A DNA stretch of 64,000 nt from Zantedeschia hybrid cultivar. Taxonomy: Eukaryota; Streptophyta; Magnoliopsida; Alismatales; Araceae. The notes under the pieces were generated by a model that saw nothing but the letters and a program-made list of their open reading frames with translations, did no database searches and was not told the origin of the DNA. The DNA is taken from NCBI GenBank assembly GCA_030544215.1, contig JARZZO010000014.1:19626234-19690233 (forward strand), read 5' to 3'. A program made the position numbers and the translations under genes. This document shows positions 21,043 to 33,489 of this stretch, piece after piece. Each line of letters starts with the position of its first letter. Position 1 is the first letter of the stretch.

Positions 21043-21208
21043 ATAGGCTTTACATTAACATGGCAAGCATGTCGCTTATATGCTCAAATTTTAAAATGTT
21101 TTTTGTCCACGCGTCTTAACTATATATAGGCTTTACATTAACATGGCAAACATGTCGCTTATATGCTCAAATTTTAAAATATTTTTTGTCCACGCATCTT
21201 AACTATCA
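21043..21208. repeat. Tandem duplication, two copies of 83 bp
   Basis: Copy 1 (21,043-21,125) and copy 2 (21,126-21,208) differ at only a few positions, for example GGCAAGCATG against GGCAAACATG and CACGCGTC against CACGCATC. The content is noncoding. Confidence 0.9.
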
Positions 21209-22759
21209 AAAGCATAGATCGTGTTATTTATAGCAAAATAAAGTTGTATTTGCACCACATATATTTTATGATGGAAATTATATCTTCACCACTATGATAA
21301 TCCTTTCTCGATAGGCCAACAAAAGGCACTCAAAATAAAAATATTTTAAGAAATTTTTTTTTTCCTTGTGCATAAACTGAAATGAAAATAAAGATTATTT
21401 TTTTCATTATAAATTGGTCTAGAGAAATAAAAAATGACCAAAAAAATTAGCATATAATGTAACATGATATTGTCACCATCCAAAAAAATATTGGATGTAT
21501 AATTTTTAGGTGGGATATTTGCAAATATACCCTCCTTAAAATTGTATTAGCACAAAGGAGAATCATATCTTGGTATTAGTTTTAATGAATTCCCTATCTA
21601 TATTTAACTTTTAACCAAAATTTAAAAAGTCTAACATGTCCCATTCTTTTCTTAACGGTCTTTCTCTTTCTTTCGATATCGATCTGTCTCTCTCTCTCTC
21701 TCTCTCACTCTTTCTCTCTCTTTTATACAATATGCCCGTCAATTTTTTTTTTTCCTTTTGTTCTAATATCTTCATTCAATATTAAGTTGAACAGTTAAAG
21801 AAAGATTGTTAACTGAATCTTTAAGTAAGTTTAACTATCGGGATACTTTCACAGACACTGAGATGATGTGAGGTTTTGGAATAATACGAAAATAAGATCA
21901 TCAATTATGTAAATAAAATTTTAAGTAGGATATATTCGCAAAATGTTGATTTATTTTCATAATTGTCCTATTCAATGAAAATTCAACTTTCACCATTATA
22001 AAATTAACTATTTGCTATCACAAAGCTATATTAGTACATATTGCATTGATTGAACTTTTCTGGCATGCATTTGCTTCAAGAATTTGTATATATAGTCTTT
22101 AAAAAAAGACACTAGCGCCATTATAAAAAAGATAATTTCATGAATACTCTTCCGTCAAACATGAATAATAAATTAAATATTGGGCCTTTTGCAACTAACT
22201 CCTAAAGAATGATGTGTATGCAACAAAAACCATCTAAGCGTTTTTTGTTCTAAAATAAACTCTTATTTGTAAGTGACTGAGTGATAGTAAACTTCATGGT
22301 AGGGAATTCTCTATGTATAGAAATTATTTGTATAGAAGGTTTTCTTTTCATATACATGTCTTACAAGCGGTGTTTTGTTTGATCGTAGAAGGATTCTTTA
22401 TGTGATATTTTTAAGGGTTATTGCAAAAGTCCTTAAATATAATCTATTTTATTAAATTTGGTTTAATTTTAATTTAATATTAAACTAATTTATTTGAAAA
22501 ATATTGTTTAATAAAATATATGCGCGGAGCGTGTTTGTTTGATTAACTATTATATTTAGAAATCCACCCTATGCCAAGAAATCACTGGTTTAACCCCAAG
22601 CACAGCTCTTATCGCCTCATGCAATTGGAACCATAATCCGTCGTTGGGCCTTCAATGAAAACTTTTGGGCTTGGGATAGATTGGGCCCGATGACAACAAA
22701 TGCATGTGGAGCACTAGTTACGCTGTAATCACCGCCCAATAATGAGGTCCGATAGCAAG

Positions 22760-23389
22760 TGTTAGAATAGTTTTATATCTAAAAAGAGACAAAAATAATC
22801 AATACTTAAATAGAAGGTGCCTACTCCACTTAAAATCTTAAGGTTTTGAGTTAGATAGTTCAATAACTTCAATATGGTATCAAAACCCATAGTTATGAAT
22901 CAGGCCACGCAACTTGTCTTTTTGTTCTATGTGATAGAACCTAAAATCGGGTTATACATGAGGGGGCATGTTAGAATAGTTTCGCATCGAAAAAGAGATA
23001 AAAACAATCAACATTTAAATAGATGGTGCCTACTCTACTCAAAGTCTTAGGCCCTGTTTAGCAACGAAATTAATCTGGAGAAAAATATCCTTTCACTCGT
23101 CAGTTATTCTTTTATTTGTCAATTTTCTCTTTGACATAAGATGAAGAGAATAAATAACTTTTTTTACCAGAGGGTGGGATATTCCACCCCTTTTCTTTTA
23201 TTCAAGGGAGATTCTGAATAGAAATCAATGGGTGATTCTACACCTGATGGAATATTCAACTTTCTGAATATTCCAATCGTCAAATAGTATTTTAACAAGA
23301 ATGACGGAATAACTTTCCATTCCACCCACTTATTCGTTCTGAAAAGGGGGCTTAAGGTTTTAAGTTGGAGGCCCAAAAGCAATAATTGC
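22760..23389 (+). mobile_element. TRIM (miniature LTR retrotransposon)
   Basis: Two direct repeats starting TGTTAGAATAGTTT lie at 22,760 and 22,969. The first is followed by TGGTATCAAAAC (22,875), an initiator-Met type primer site. The second is preceded by the purine tract GAGGGGGCA. The internal part is only about 95 bp and noncoding, which is the TRIM architecture. The second repeat is split by a MITE at 23,050-23,351 and resumes with AGGTTTTAAGTT. Its outer end is approximate. Confidence 0.82.
23050..23351. mobile_element. PIF/Harbinger (Tourist-like) MITE inside the TRIM
   Basis: 302 bp flanked by TTA on both sides (23,047-23,049 and 23,352-23,354). The left end GGCCCTGTTTAG and the complement of the right end, GCCCCCTTTTCAG, are imperfect inverted repeats. 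A TTA duplication is typical of PIF/Harbinger. Removing it restores the TRIM repeat. Confidence 0.75.
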
Positions 23390-26300
23390 ACCTTCCTGCA
23401 AATGCTGCAACAAAATTTAAAATTCATAGATCATTTGATCTCATAATTCTTACAGTGATTATAGTTGTAATATTTCAAGATATTACAGCGAGTATAACTC
23501 ATCTTTAAAGCTCTATTTGGTAACGATGCTAAAAATTCTAGGTCCTCAGATCGGCAGAAATATGAAAATTGTAAAAAAAATCAAATGAAAAAATAGTAGA
23601 TAGATTCTTTAAGAATTCAAATTTTGTTTTATGTTGAAAAAAAACCTCTTTTTGATTCCTCATGAATCTTTTGAAAAAAAAAAAGGAGGAGAATATGAGA
23701 ATTTTAAAAAATAATATCTTCTTCTTTTTTTTCTTTTATCCTCCTAAAATGTTTAGACTGGAATAAATATGCGGATAAAAGTGACTTGATATATCTTCAA
23801 ATTTCATGATATTTTCAATGAGTTTTTAAAAAATAATCAATTCATCATAACATTTGAATTTAAAAAATGATTCTTTTTAAAATCTGAATTCGTCTGAAAT
23901 GGAGAGGAGCTCAGGAGGTGAAAACTCTCGCGTTTCGCACTTGTTGTCGAACAGGAAAAGGCCCACACTGACGTCTCCTTCAACCATTCCCCATGGCATA
24001 TCTCTGTCACCCTGTGGCCTGCCCTGAGACCCTGGCTCCTCGCGCTGCACCATCTTTTATCTCTTTTGCTACTCTCGTTATGGCGCGGACAAAATGCCAT
24101 GCCCGGTTCCTCTTCACTTTCCCAGCTGCCTGCCATGGCAACCCCACACTACATCCTTTAATTGTCAGATTTCACAGTTCATATCTGCTTTCACCATCCC
24201 CAGCTTTTCTAACTCTTTCGCCTTTTTTCTTGTCTCTTTTCTCTGTAAATATTTGCTTGAAGCATGTCAGGAGCTTATCTTTTGATTTTTTTTTTTTTTT
24301 TTTTTTTTTTTGTGGTCGGGTATCTTTTGATTGTTTAACAAGAACACGGTAGCAAAATATCATGACTGAACCCTCTCAAGACGCAATTTTCAAGTGCACA
24401 ACTTGACGGGACATCTGAATCAAACAATAAAAGACTGGTTCAATTTGAACAGGGATTTGTTTATTATCTTATTATCGATGTTACAGTTCAGTTTATGGGC
24501 AAGATGAGAAAAACCATTACACATTACAAATTTATGCCTGTGAATTTCATCCTTTTTTGTTTATTTTTTTGGTCAGAAATACGTTTTTTTATTAATATAT
24601 TAGTTTCCTCACTTTGTTTATTATACTTCCTTTCACATGACGTACATATAAACTAATAATAAACCTTAAGAATATTTATAGCTAGACATAAGTTTCTTAC
24701 ATACAGAATTACGGATTTATCACTCTTACGTGCACATTGATTAATATAAATCTACCATGCAAGTACATGTGCAAAAATATACCAGACATTATGCACTTGC
24801 AACCTGTGGTAAGATGAATGCAGTTAATTTAACATAAATTCTAACTAGAGTTATGGAATATTTATAACATCTCAAGTAATCAGTGTGAAAGCGTCTCACA
24901 TCATGAACCTAAGTGCAAAAATATCCTTTCTTGTTATGCATGATCTGTCCTTAAACAACAAGTGATTATATATGTATTTTTCCATTTATTCTTAAGCAGT
25001 TTAATTATATTGATTTCAGCTGTATGGAATAGTGGCAACTCTGCAATTTGGCACTAAAACTAGTTGTACTTGAAACTATCTCAAATTTATCTTTGTGTGT
25101 GTTAATTGCTTGAACTTGCCTGTTGAAATTCTTCGCCTATATTTGATATCAGGATAACTTAAATAGAAAAAGATATAAAACATTTTGAGTCATAACTCTT
25201 CACCATTTACAAATAAAATCAATATAATAAAAATGACTTAGAGATGAGCTGTTCTTTCTGTGAAGTGAAATGTTTTGTTCGCAACTTTAAAATCAAAATC
25301 GAAGATAAAGAAGGATAGGTTTGTCCCTTTTATTCTCTCTCTAATTTTTTAAGATCACTAAACTGGTGAGAGAGGATAACTCATTGGCTACCTCCACAGA
25401 CAATATAAATATAGATAGTTTACTATCACCTCCACTCAGCCACTTTGGGCTACATGCGTCCGCTCAAAATTTTCCCTCCTTAAGCCCAACTGGTCTGCAT
25501 TTTTGAACCAGAAGAGCATAAAGATGACCAACATGAACCACGGGACTGCACAGCCAGCGTCATTTGGAAGCGAACTTCGCGTCTTTGCTTGGGCGTTTCG
25601 ACCAAACAGTAACCTATCATTAATTAAATTATTAGGTACATAAAAATGCTCCCTCGCAAAGTTCCTCCGTTCTACACCGAATGCACATTCATTACTTCCT
25701 ACCACTCCGGTGTACAAATACAGGTCTCCACCTCCATCAAACACTATGCCCCGCTGCCACCTCCCGCTTATAAGATTTCGTGATGCGACTTTCCACACGC
25801 CACGGAAAGGTAAGCATTTGAGATTGAGATCATCTATTTTATTTTTTTTATACTGTTTGTATTTCATTCATTTTGATTAATTTAAAATTTTTAAAAAGTA
25901 AATTTTTTTCTCTTTTTTAAATTTTATTTTCCTCCCACCACAATAATTGAAGTAATAAGATGAAACATCAATAATATAGAAAAAGTGAAGCAGACGATCT
26001 CAATCTAAACATCTCGCAGCATCGCTTCAAAAAACGTGCAAGATTATGCGCTGGCTAATTAGGGAATCAGTCGTGTTTGTTCGGCCTTTACGACTTTACC
26101 TTCGCGAGCGGGGACCCTGTATGCCTTTAACAAAGGCTGATGGGATGGTGCCGAATAAAGGGAGAGCGACAGATAAACCACCCTTGCCAAAGAAGGGAAC
26201 CAAACTACACACTAACACAGTATCTGTTCAGTTTGCTAATCTCTGGAGATCACGAGGGCATAGGATGATGCTTTCTGAGCACAACGGGTGGCAGCATTTG

Positions 26301-27675
26301 GAGTGTGGTCCTCGATGGATGTGTGCTACTCCACTGTGCTCTCTTCCAAAAGATTGCCTAGCTCTTGTGCAAATTATGTTCAACTCTGGTAAGAATTTTT
26401 TGGATTGCAGGTCCCACGGTAACGGATAGAGTTCGATTCCAATCAGTATATTGTTGGATTTGTTGGACGGATTCCAATTGTGCAGAGGAAGGATGGAGGG
26501 GGAGATTTGGACGGGAAAAAGAAATATTTTGAAAATGGCTCCTCCTCCTTTTACTGTACCGTTGAAGTCCGATCTAATAATTGGAATCAGACTCCAGAAG
26601 ATAATCCTATAACAGACATTGATGACGTAGTTACAGTTCTTGCGATCTAGTTTATTCTAGTATAGCTCTTTTCTTTTGACACGATAGATAAAATTAGTGG
26701 AGTCGGAAAAGTGATGCATCCGCGAAGCAAAAGTACTCGAGTGTGTGAGCGCGCAAAACTCAAATTACCATTAATTGGCTACAAAACGTTAAATCACTGG
26801 TGTATGAGATATGGATAACCAAATATATGTTTTTAGTCAATGAAAAAAACCTATGGCTGCAGGTAGAAATGTAAACAGGTTGGATATGGCATTAATATAT
26901 ATAAAGTAATCATGACTGTATCTGTTAAGCTATTATTTTATAAATATTATCTGTTAACCGTTCTATAAACTAATAATTAAATAGATAACTAAATATTATT
27001 TTAATAGTGTATATTATGAACGAGTAGTCTTAGATACCTTGTACTTAAGGAAGATGTATCATTTCTTATCTATCATCTCTTATATTAGTAATTAAGTTCT
27101 AGAAAAAGAAGAAAACTCGGCCGTGAACATAGAGAAACTCTTGCCAAATCATGTAAAATCTTTTGTAGTTTTATGTATTTGATTCTTTCTTCTCCACTGT
27201 TCTCTTGGTTCTTCTAAATTTGTCAAGTGCTGCAGGTCATTTCGGCCTTAACATTTGCTTCTTAATGAACGTCTGAGATTCTGATCGAGTTGAGGGCATT
27301 GAACTCGGGTTTAATTCAAAAAACTTCACTCTCCTTTCTCAGCAAGAAAAGAAAAACCTAAAAATCTTTCTAAGTCGAGCTGTGCCACTACATCTTGGAA
27401 TTAGAATAGAATTCCGAGTTGGCTTTGCTCCGAATCCAACGAACAAGACAGAGAAAGGGATGGGCACCGAATGTGCCGAATTTTCTCTCTCATCGTTAGT
27501 TATTTTTTTTGACTTTATAGTCCGCAGCTTGACATGAACCAACTGACTTGACTCGTTATCTGATGATTTGGACCCGGCCGAGAAACTGGCCAATTCGAGA
27601 CTCCAGTCCAAGCAATGCAAGATAAAAACACCAAACAAAGAGGACTTTTGTTCCCTGGAAAAGTCCGGAGTGTTA
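23390..27675. other. AT-rich spacer without a recognised gene
   Basis: It contains simple T and A runs (a 28-base T run near 24,284) and short GC-richer patches near 23,950-24,150, 25,440-25,830 and 26,040-26,450. Open frames of 120-143 codons there have no domain, signal peptide or compositional support. Confidence 0.5.
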
Positions 27676-28064
27676 GGTCGCGTTTGACACAAATTTCAAT
27701 TAGAAATATTTTTGTACTTTTATTTAATTTTATTTTTTTGTAAAAACAATTGGATCTTAAAAGTTATTTATGTAGTATTTTAGTTATACTTTGGCTACCG
27801 ATCAAAATCTACGTGTAGACCTTTCAAAATTAGAGAAAGATTATCATGAAAGAGTTGACTTTTGTAACAAATCAAAGAGTTGTTTGATAAAACTTCTAAT
27901 CGAAAGTCACTTTTAGCTTCTACTCTTTTATAATTAACCTTGTAGCTTTTGATTGAAAATCAAAACACAAATAAAATACTATACAAATGGCTTCTAAGAT
28001 CTAAGTACTTCTACAAAAAATAACTAATGAAAGTACAAAAGTACTTTCAAACCAAACATGGCCC
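27676..28064. mobile_element. Fold-back MITE with arms of about 170 bp
   Basis: The left half (AGGTCGCGTTTGACAC onward) is an imperfect reverse complement of the right half, whose complement begins GGGCCATGTTTGGTTTG. Shared blocks include TTTTTGTACTTT and TAGTATTTTA. A related half copy is seen at 46,030-46,190. Confidence 0.68.
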
Positions 28065-28552
28065 AAAATTAATTATAACCTCTCTCTTTTAACTCATTAT
28101 ACGTGAGAAGTGGAGCCAAAAGTGGCTTTTTGCCAAACATGCCCAATGCCAATGCTACAGCGAAGCACTACATAGTTTTCTTTTTTTTTGGAAAAAGTGG
28201 CAGAATTGACTTAGATATGTATAATTCTCTTATTGACGAAGATTCAAATCCAAATAACAATTAATTGAATTCTTTTTAAGAAAATAATTTATGTATAAAT
28301 TGTGATTATTTTGTTTATTTGAGTATGAATTTTGACTTCGAGAGTTGCACTAAAAAAAAAAAATCCTTTCCAACTATCTAATCCCCATGAATCAAGGGTT
28401 AAAACTCATACTCACTTGCGCATTGCCAGAGGTGAGAATAGAAACTCAAGACGTGAATAATTTTAAGCTACTTGAATTAGTTATTGCAGCGAAATGTAAC
28501 ATGTTAAAATGATTGGACTAGTAGAATTCTGGTTATCAGCAATGAATTTCTA

Positions 28553-28860
28553 GCGACGACTAATAAAATCCGTTGCTAATATTACCATATAACGACGGCT
28601 AAATACTTTCCGTCGCAAATGTTAATCTTTGCGACAGCTGAAAATTTTGTCGTAGCAAATATAAGTATTTACGGCTGCTATAAATGTGCCCGTCACTAAT
28701 TTATATACTAGCGATGATGATATTTTTGTCCGTCTCAAAAAAATAATTATTAGCGATGCTTATATTTTTAAATGTCGCAAATAAATTACTTGCTACGGTG
28801 ACATCTTTGGCCGTCGCGAATAATATTATTTGCGACGGCTATAATTTTAGCCATCACGAA
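28553..28860. repeat. Left subterminal GCGACGG repeats of the CACTA element
   Basis: About ten short units of the form TAGCGACGGCTA or its complement, spaced 20-35 bases apart, including CGACGGCTAAATA, GCGACAGCTG, CCGTCGCAAAT and GCGACGGCTATAA. The cluster is cut at 28,860 by the copia element. Confidence 0.78.
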
Positions 28861-29058
28861 TGTTAGCAAGCGAAACACGAGAGGGAGAGAAGGAAAAACG
28901 CTATTTTACATGTTCTCAATTAGGGTCAATATATACAGTTTTACATGTACAAAGAACAGAAAGCGAGGTCCACATATAGAACCCCCAAATCAGTAAGGAG
29001 CGGTAAAACGGAATCTCCAAACCAAGGCAACACCTAAACATAACAGTTTTTATTAACA
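28861..29058 (-). repeat. Copia 3' LTR
   Basis: 198 bp from TGTTAGCAAG to TTATTAACA, preceded by ACGAA. It pairs with 34,700-34,896 at about 96% identity by eye. Confidence 0.95.
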
Positions 29059-30006
29059 TCCCCCCTCAAACTCACGATGGTGTGAACAACGAGAGTTTGT
29101 CCAGGAGAAATTGAAAACCAGAAATAGTATGTGTCTTGGTAAAGAAGTCCGCAAGCTGCAAAGAAGATTGAACATAAGGCAAAGTAAGGGTCCCATTTTG
29201 AACATGCTGCCTAATAAAGTGACAATCAATCTCGATGTGCTTGGTGTGATCATGAAATACAGAGTTATGAGTAATTTGGATAGCACTCTTATTATCACAA
29301 TAAAGAGAGGTAGGTGCACTCCGATGAACACCAAGATCAGCAAGAAGCCAACGTAACCAAACAATTTCAGTAGCTGTGAAGGCCATAGCTCGGTACTATG
29401 CTTCAGTAGTAGAGCGAGCAACAACATTTTGCTTCTTGCTCTTCCATGAAATTAGAGAATCACCGAGAAAGATGCACCATCCAGTAGTGGATTTTCGATC
29501 AGTAACATCACCAGCCCAATCAGAATCAGAGTATACTCGCAGAGTCAATGTAGAGGCTGAGTAAAATAAAAGTCCACGAGACCAAGTACCATGAAGATAG
29601 CGAAGTATTCGTAACACAGCAGCCCAATGAGTAGAGCGGGGTGCATAACTAAACTGACTAACCATATGGACCGCAAATTGGATATCTGGCCGGGTAACAG
29701 TCAGATAAACAAGAGAACCAACAATTTCCCGATAACGAGTCGGATCTTCTAGTGGAATACCAGTATCATGTGAAAGCTTAAGATTTAGCTCAACTGGAGT
29801 ATCAACGGTGTGCGTATCTGTGAGCCCAGCACGCTCAAGCAAAGCTAAGGTGTACTTAGATTGGGATAGAATGTATCCACGAGGAGAGGAGGCAACCTGT
29901 AAGGATTGTGACCTTCGGATTCGGTTTTCGAGGTCGGACCTTGTAGTTCTGACCTTAGGGAGGGCTGAGATTCTGTGGCGATTCGCGTCAGGACATCTAG
30001 ACGCAT

Positions 30007-30281
30007 TTTGAACGGCGTCCACCGTTGCAGACGCGTTTCAGGTCCTGCCACGTGGGTGCCGCGTGGGCTGGCTTCGGGCCGCGAGAGTACGGCCCTGTCG
30101 TGTCGCCTGAACGGCGTCCACGTGTGTCGACGCCTTTCAGACTGCGACTCTGGGATTGTCAAAGTACAGCCCTGACAAGTCGTCTGAACGGCGTCTGCCT
30201 CGAACGACGCGTTTCAGAATCTTGTCAGAGCAGCCGTCACGTCACCTGATAGGCGTCCGTCGATGTCGACGCGTTTTAGCC
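30007..30281. repeat. Four GCGTC palindromic units in the solo LTR
   Basis: Units lie at about 30,007-30,040, 30,107-30,140, 30,184-30,217 and 30,246-30,280. Left arms read GAACGGCGTC or GATAGGCGTC. Right arms read GACGCGTTTCAG, GACGCCTTTCAG or GACGCGTTTTAG. Loops of 8-11 bases differ completely. Confidence 0.9.
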
Positions 30282-30837
30282 AGTCTCTGGTTAACCCCGC
30301 GAACCCTCCTTCTTTCCCTCATTTTTCCTTCCCTCTTTCTCACCTTCCCTTCCGGCGAGCTCGGCGGCGATCCCTCCTCCTCCCTCTTCTCCTTCCACCG
30401 TCTCATCTCTCCCTTCACTCCATCCTCTACCTAGCTCCAACCACTACCACCTCCACTTCCACTGCGGCGTTCTACTCTCCGGAGGGCGGCCGACGTCACG
30501 GTGGAGTAAGGACGACCACGGCGGTACCGGCGGCGGCGTGGGGCGAGACGGGTGGACGGCTTGAAGCTCGGAGGCGTTCAAGTATCCGGTAGGGTGACGG
30601 TTCCCATAGTATTGTGTTTAAACCATGTTTTCCCCGTTTGAGCATGTTATGGATCTTTGGTTTTGGGGGGTAGAACAAGCATGTTTAGGAGTTCTTCTTG
30701 ATGATATGGGGGATTTCTATGAATGTGATTTCCTGTGGAGTGGATTGCCCCTCTTTCTCCTCCGTTTCTGGGTGATTTTGGGGTTGTTTGGGTTGAAAAG
30801 GGAGCCCTCGGGCTCATGCAGACTCTGGTTCCTGGGG

Positions 30838-31206
30838 TTAAAAGACGTCGTGCATGGACGACGCCTTTTTGAAGGGCGTCGGGCCATCGCGACGCCTTTT
30901 AGGCAGGAATCGCCTTGCTGAGAGTCTGCCAGTTCGGGGATTCTGGGACTAAAAGACGTTATGGGTGGGCGATGCGATTTGAATGGCGTCGGATAGCCAT
31001 GACGCCTTTTAAGGCAGAAATCCCCTGGGTAATGTTTTCTGGAAATTCTTGGATTTCTGTGCTAAATGGCGTCTGAAGATGTCGACGCCTTTCAAAAGAC
31101 GACCACTGGTGTCGACGCCTTTTAGGGCCTGATTCTGAAGACAATAATTTTACGTAAACCAGTACATGGAGCTTGAATGGCGTCGGTCTTAGGCGACGCG
31201 ATTCAA
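30838..31206. repeat. Seven GCGTC palindromic units in the solo LTR, mostly in abutting pairs
   Basis: Units lie at about 30,838-30,870, 30,871-30,902, 30,949-30,981, 30,980-31,014, 31,061-31,095, 31,093-31,126 and 31,171-31,206. Three abutting pairs are followed by GGCAGGAAT, GGCAGAAAT and GGGCCTGAT. The unit at 30,949 has matched changes in both arms (GACGTT and GATGCG), as if the stem were drifting. The last ends GACGCGATTCAAGACAGAA, close to units in the gypsy leader. Confidence 0.9.
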
Positions 31207-33489
31207 GACAGAACAGCACTAAATCATGACAGTAAAACGTGTTCATACTGCTAGATAGCGGGTTAATGCATGCTTTCGTGCGCTCGTTAATGCTGGATTC
31301 TTCTTGACCGGATGGCACTGTGTGGGTGTCGTGCGATCGCGGGCTTTTCACGTGACCGGATCGTACTGTGCCGGGTTATGGTGTTTTTTGTTACTGTGGA
31401 CCTGGAGTGACATTGTAGCGCTTTATCACCATGTGATGGTGGGGGCGTGAGCACAGCGTCGGTGGGGGCGTGGGCGGGGTGACGCCTAGAGAGAGAGGGT
31501 CACCTGGTGAACCCCGGGGTCAGCTAGTACCGGTGTCGGAGTGGTACATTCGGAGAGTCACTCATGCTGAGGGAAGGAGTAACCACCTGAGTCGGTTGGG
31601 CCGGAGTAGCTAGTGTGCTATCCGAGGGGTTACTGCTTGGTCTCAGCGGGTCGAGGTTTTCCCACCGTTGTTGTGTGGTTAGCGAGTTCTATCGAGATGA
31701 CAGTTGTGGGTTCTCTAGTCGGCTGGTTTAAAATATGCATGATTATTATATTCCGACTGCATGCGATTTCACGTTAAGAATTAGGAATTGTACCTCCTGT
31801 GTTTATCACTTTACCGTTAACTGTACCTTGCACTTGTGGGTGTGTGCGTGGGCTGTGGGGATCGAAGGATCCCTACTGAGTCTTGTCTTTGAGACTCACC
31901 CCCCCTGCGGTTTTCAGGTGAGGACTCTCAGCAGACCTAGCGAGGAGAGTGCGGCCGTGTGTTGAGCACCGTCAGCAGTTATTCCGGGGTATGCCCCGAC
32001 GTAGTTGTTATTTTATTTCTGGCATGTACGTTTAATTATTTCTTTTCTGTTGGAGTATGTAATTATTTGCTGTATCGAGTCGCATTGTAATAATTTTTAA
32101 ATTCCTGCACTTCTATTTCAGTTTAATGCGATGTGAATGTTTAGCTTAGTTTATTATTTATCTCCCAGACTTGATTAGATCCTGGTTTGGTTCCAAATTA
32201 ATGATTCGGTACCCATTTAGTAATCGGATCCCCGATTATAGGGTGGCGGGTCGTTACACAACCTCAATACTTAAAAAATAGCGAAGATATCCAAGATCTT
32301 TCATATCGAATAGGGTATGAAGTTGCTTTTTGATGTGGGTAATACCTTTAGAATCATCTCCTGTAATGATCATATCATCCACATACAGTAGTAGTATAAT
32401 CCGACCACGAGAGGAAGAAGAAGTGAACAAAGCAGAATCATGGCACGAGGCAGTAAATCCAAGACGAAGAAAGGTAGTACTAAACTTTTCATACCAGGCT
32501 CGGGGTGCTTGTTTGAGACCATATAATGCCCGTCGAAGATGACAAACATAGCCATTCGGATGCGAAAGTCCTAGAGGAGGGGACATATACACTTCTTCAG
32601 ATAGATCTCCATTGAGGAAGACATTTTTAACATCCAACTGATAAAGGGGCCAACCATTAGAGGCAGCAACAGAGATCAAAACACGAACTTATGTCATTTT
32701 AGCAACAGGGGCAAATATCTCCGCATAATCAATCCCATACTCCTGAAAGAACCCTTTAGCCACAAGTCGATCTTTGTAGCGTTCAAGTGACCCATCTGCT
32801 TTAGTCTTGATCTTATACACTCATTTGCAACCAATAGCACGTTTGCCTGGAGGAAGAGGAACAAGGTCCCAAGTGCCAGTTTTATGCAAGGCATCAAGCT
32901 CCTCTGTCATTGCGTTTTGCCAGTTCAAATCTTGGGATGCTTCTTTAAAGGACTTAGGCTCAACTAAAGAATGAATAGTAGAGAGAAAAGAAATGTAATT
33001 AGAAGAATATGACGAGGAAAGAGTAAGCAAAGAAGCATACCGAGCAGGAGGTCGCCGAATTCGAACAGGAAGAACTCGACGTTCAGGTAAGGCAGAAGGT
33101 GATGGATTAGCAGATGAGGGTAGAGTAGTTAAGTCCACAGAGCTAGTAGGCACCGAGTTAAAATCAACTTCAGACTCAATGGATTGTCCTTCAATAGGAG
33201 GCGGAAAAGAGCAACCCTGTGTGATAGGTAGAGTAGGAGATCTATGGATCTCAAAAAAGGGATCAATGTAATGTAACTCAGACTTATCAATACGGGGAGA
33301 AACCTTAGGGATGAGATAATATGGGATATGCTCTAAAAAGATAACGTGGCGAGATAGAAAAAAGTGACAAGAAATGGGATCATAGCAACGGTAACCCTTC
33401 TGAGAAAGACCATATCCAAGGAAAACACACATGCATGAGCGAGCAGATAACTTAGTACGCTCAGTTGCAGGGAGTAGCACAAAACAAGT

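Larger units (their letters stand above)
29898..32258 (-). mobile_element. Gypsy-type solo LTR inserted in copia pol
   Basis: 2,361 bp with TG...CA ends, flanked by the perfect 5-bp duplication CAACC (29,893-29,897 and 32,259-32,263). On the minus strand it begins TGTAACGACCCGCCACC and ends CACAATCCTTACA. The TGTAACGACCCGCC start is familiar from plant Tekay/Del-type gypsy LTRs. There is no internal coding domain, so it is a solo LTR left by recombination between two LTRs. It carries eleven GCGTC palindromes. Removing it rejoins the copia reverse transcriptase reading. Confidence 0.88.

Noticed and set aside
25436..25867. 143-codon minus-strand frame
   Set aside because: No recognisable domain, no splice or compositional support, and an irregular hydrophobic end. 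It could be a chance frame in a GC-richer patch.
26046..26429. 127-codon plus-strand frame
   Set aside because: No domain or motif was recognised and the composition is that of spacer.
138..31206. GCGTC palindromes as a CRISPR-like array
   Set aside because: This is plant nuclear DNA. The units are irregularly spaced, have variable arms, and lie in LTRs and untranslated parts of retrotransposons.
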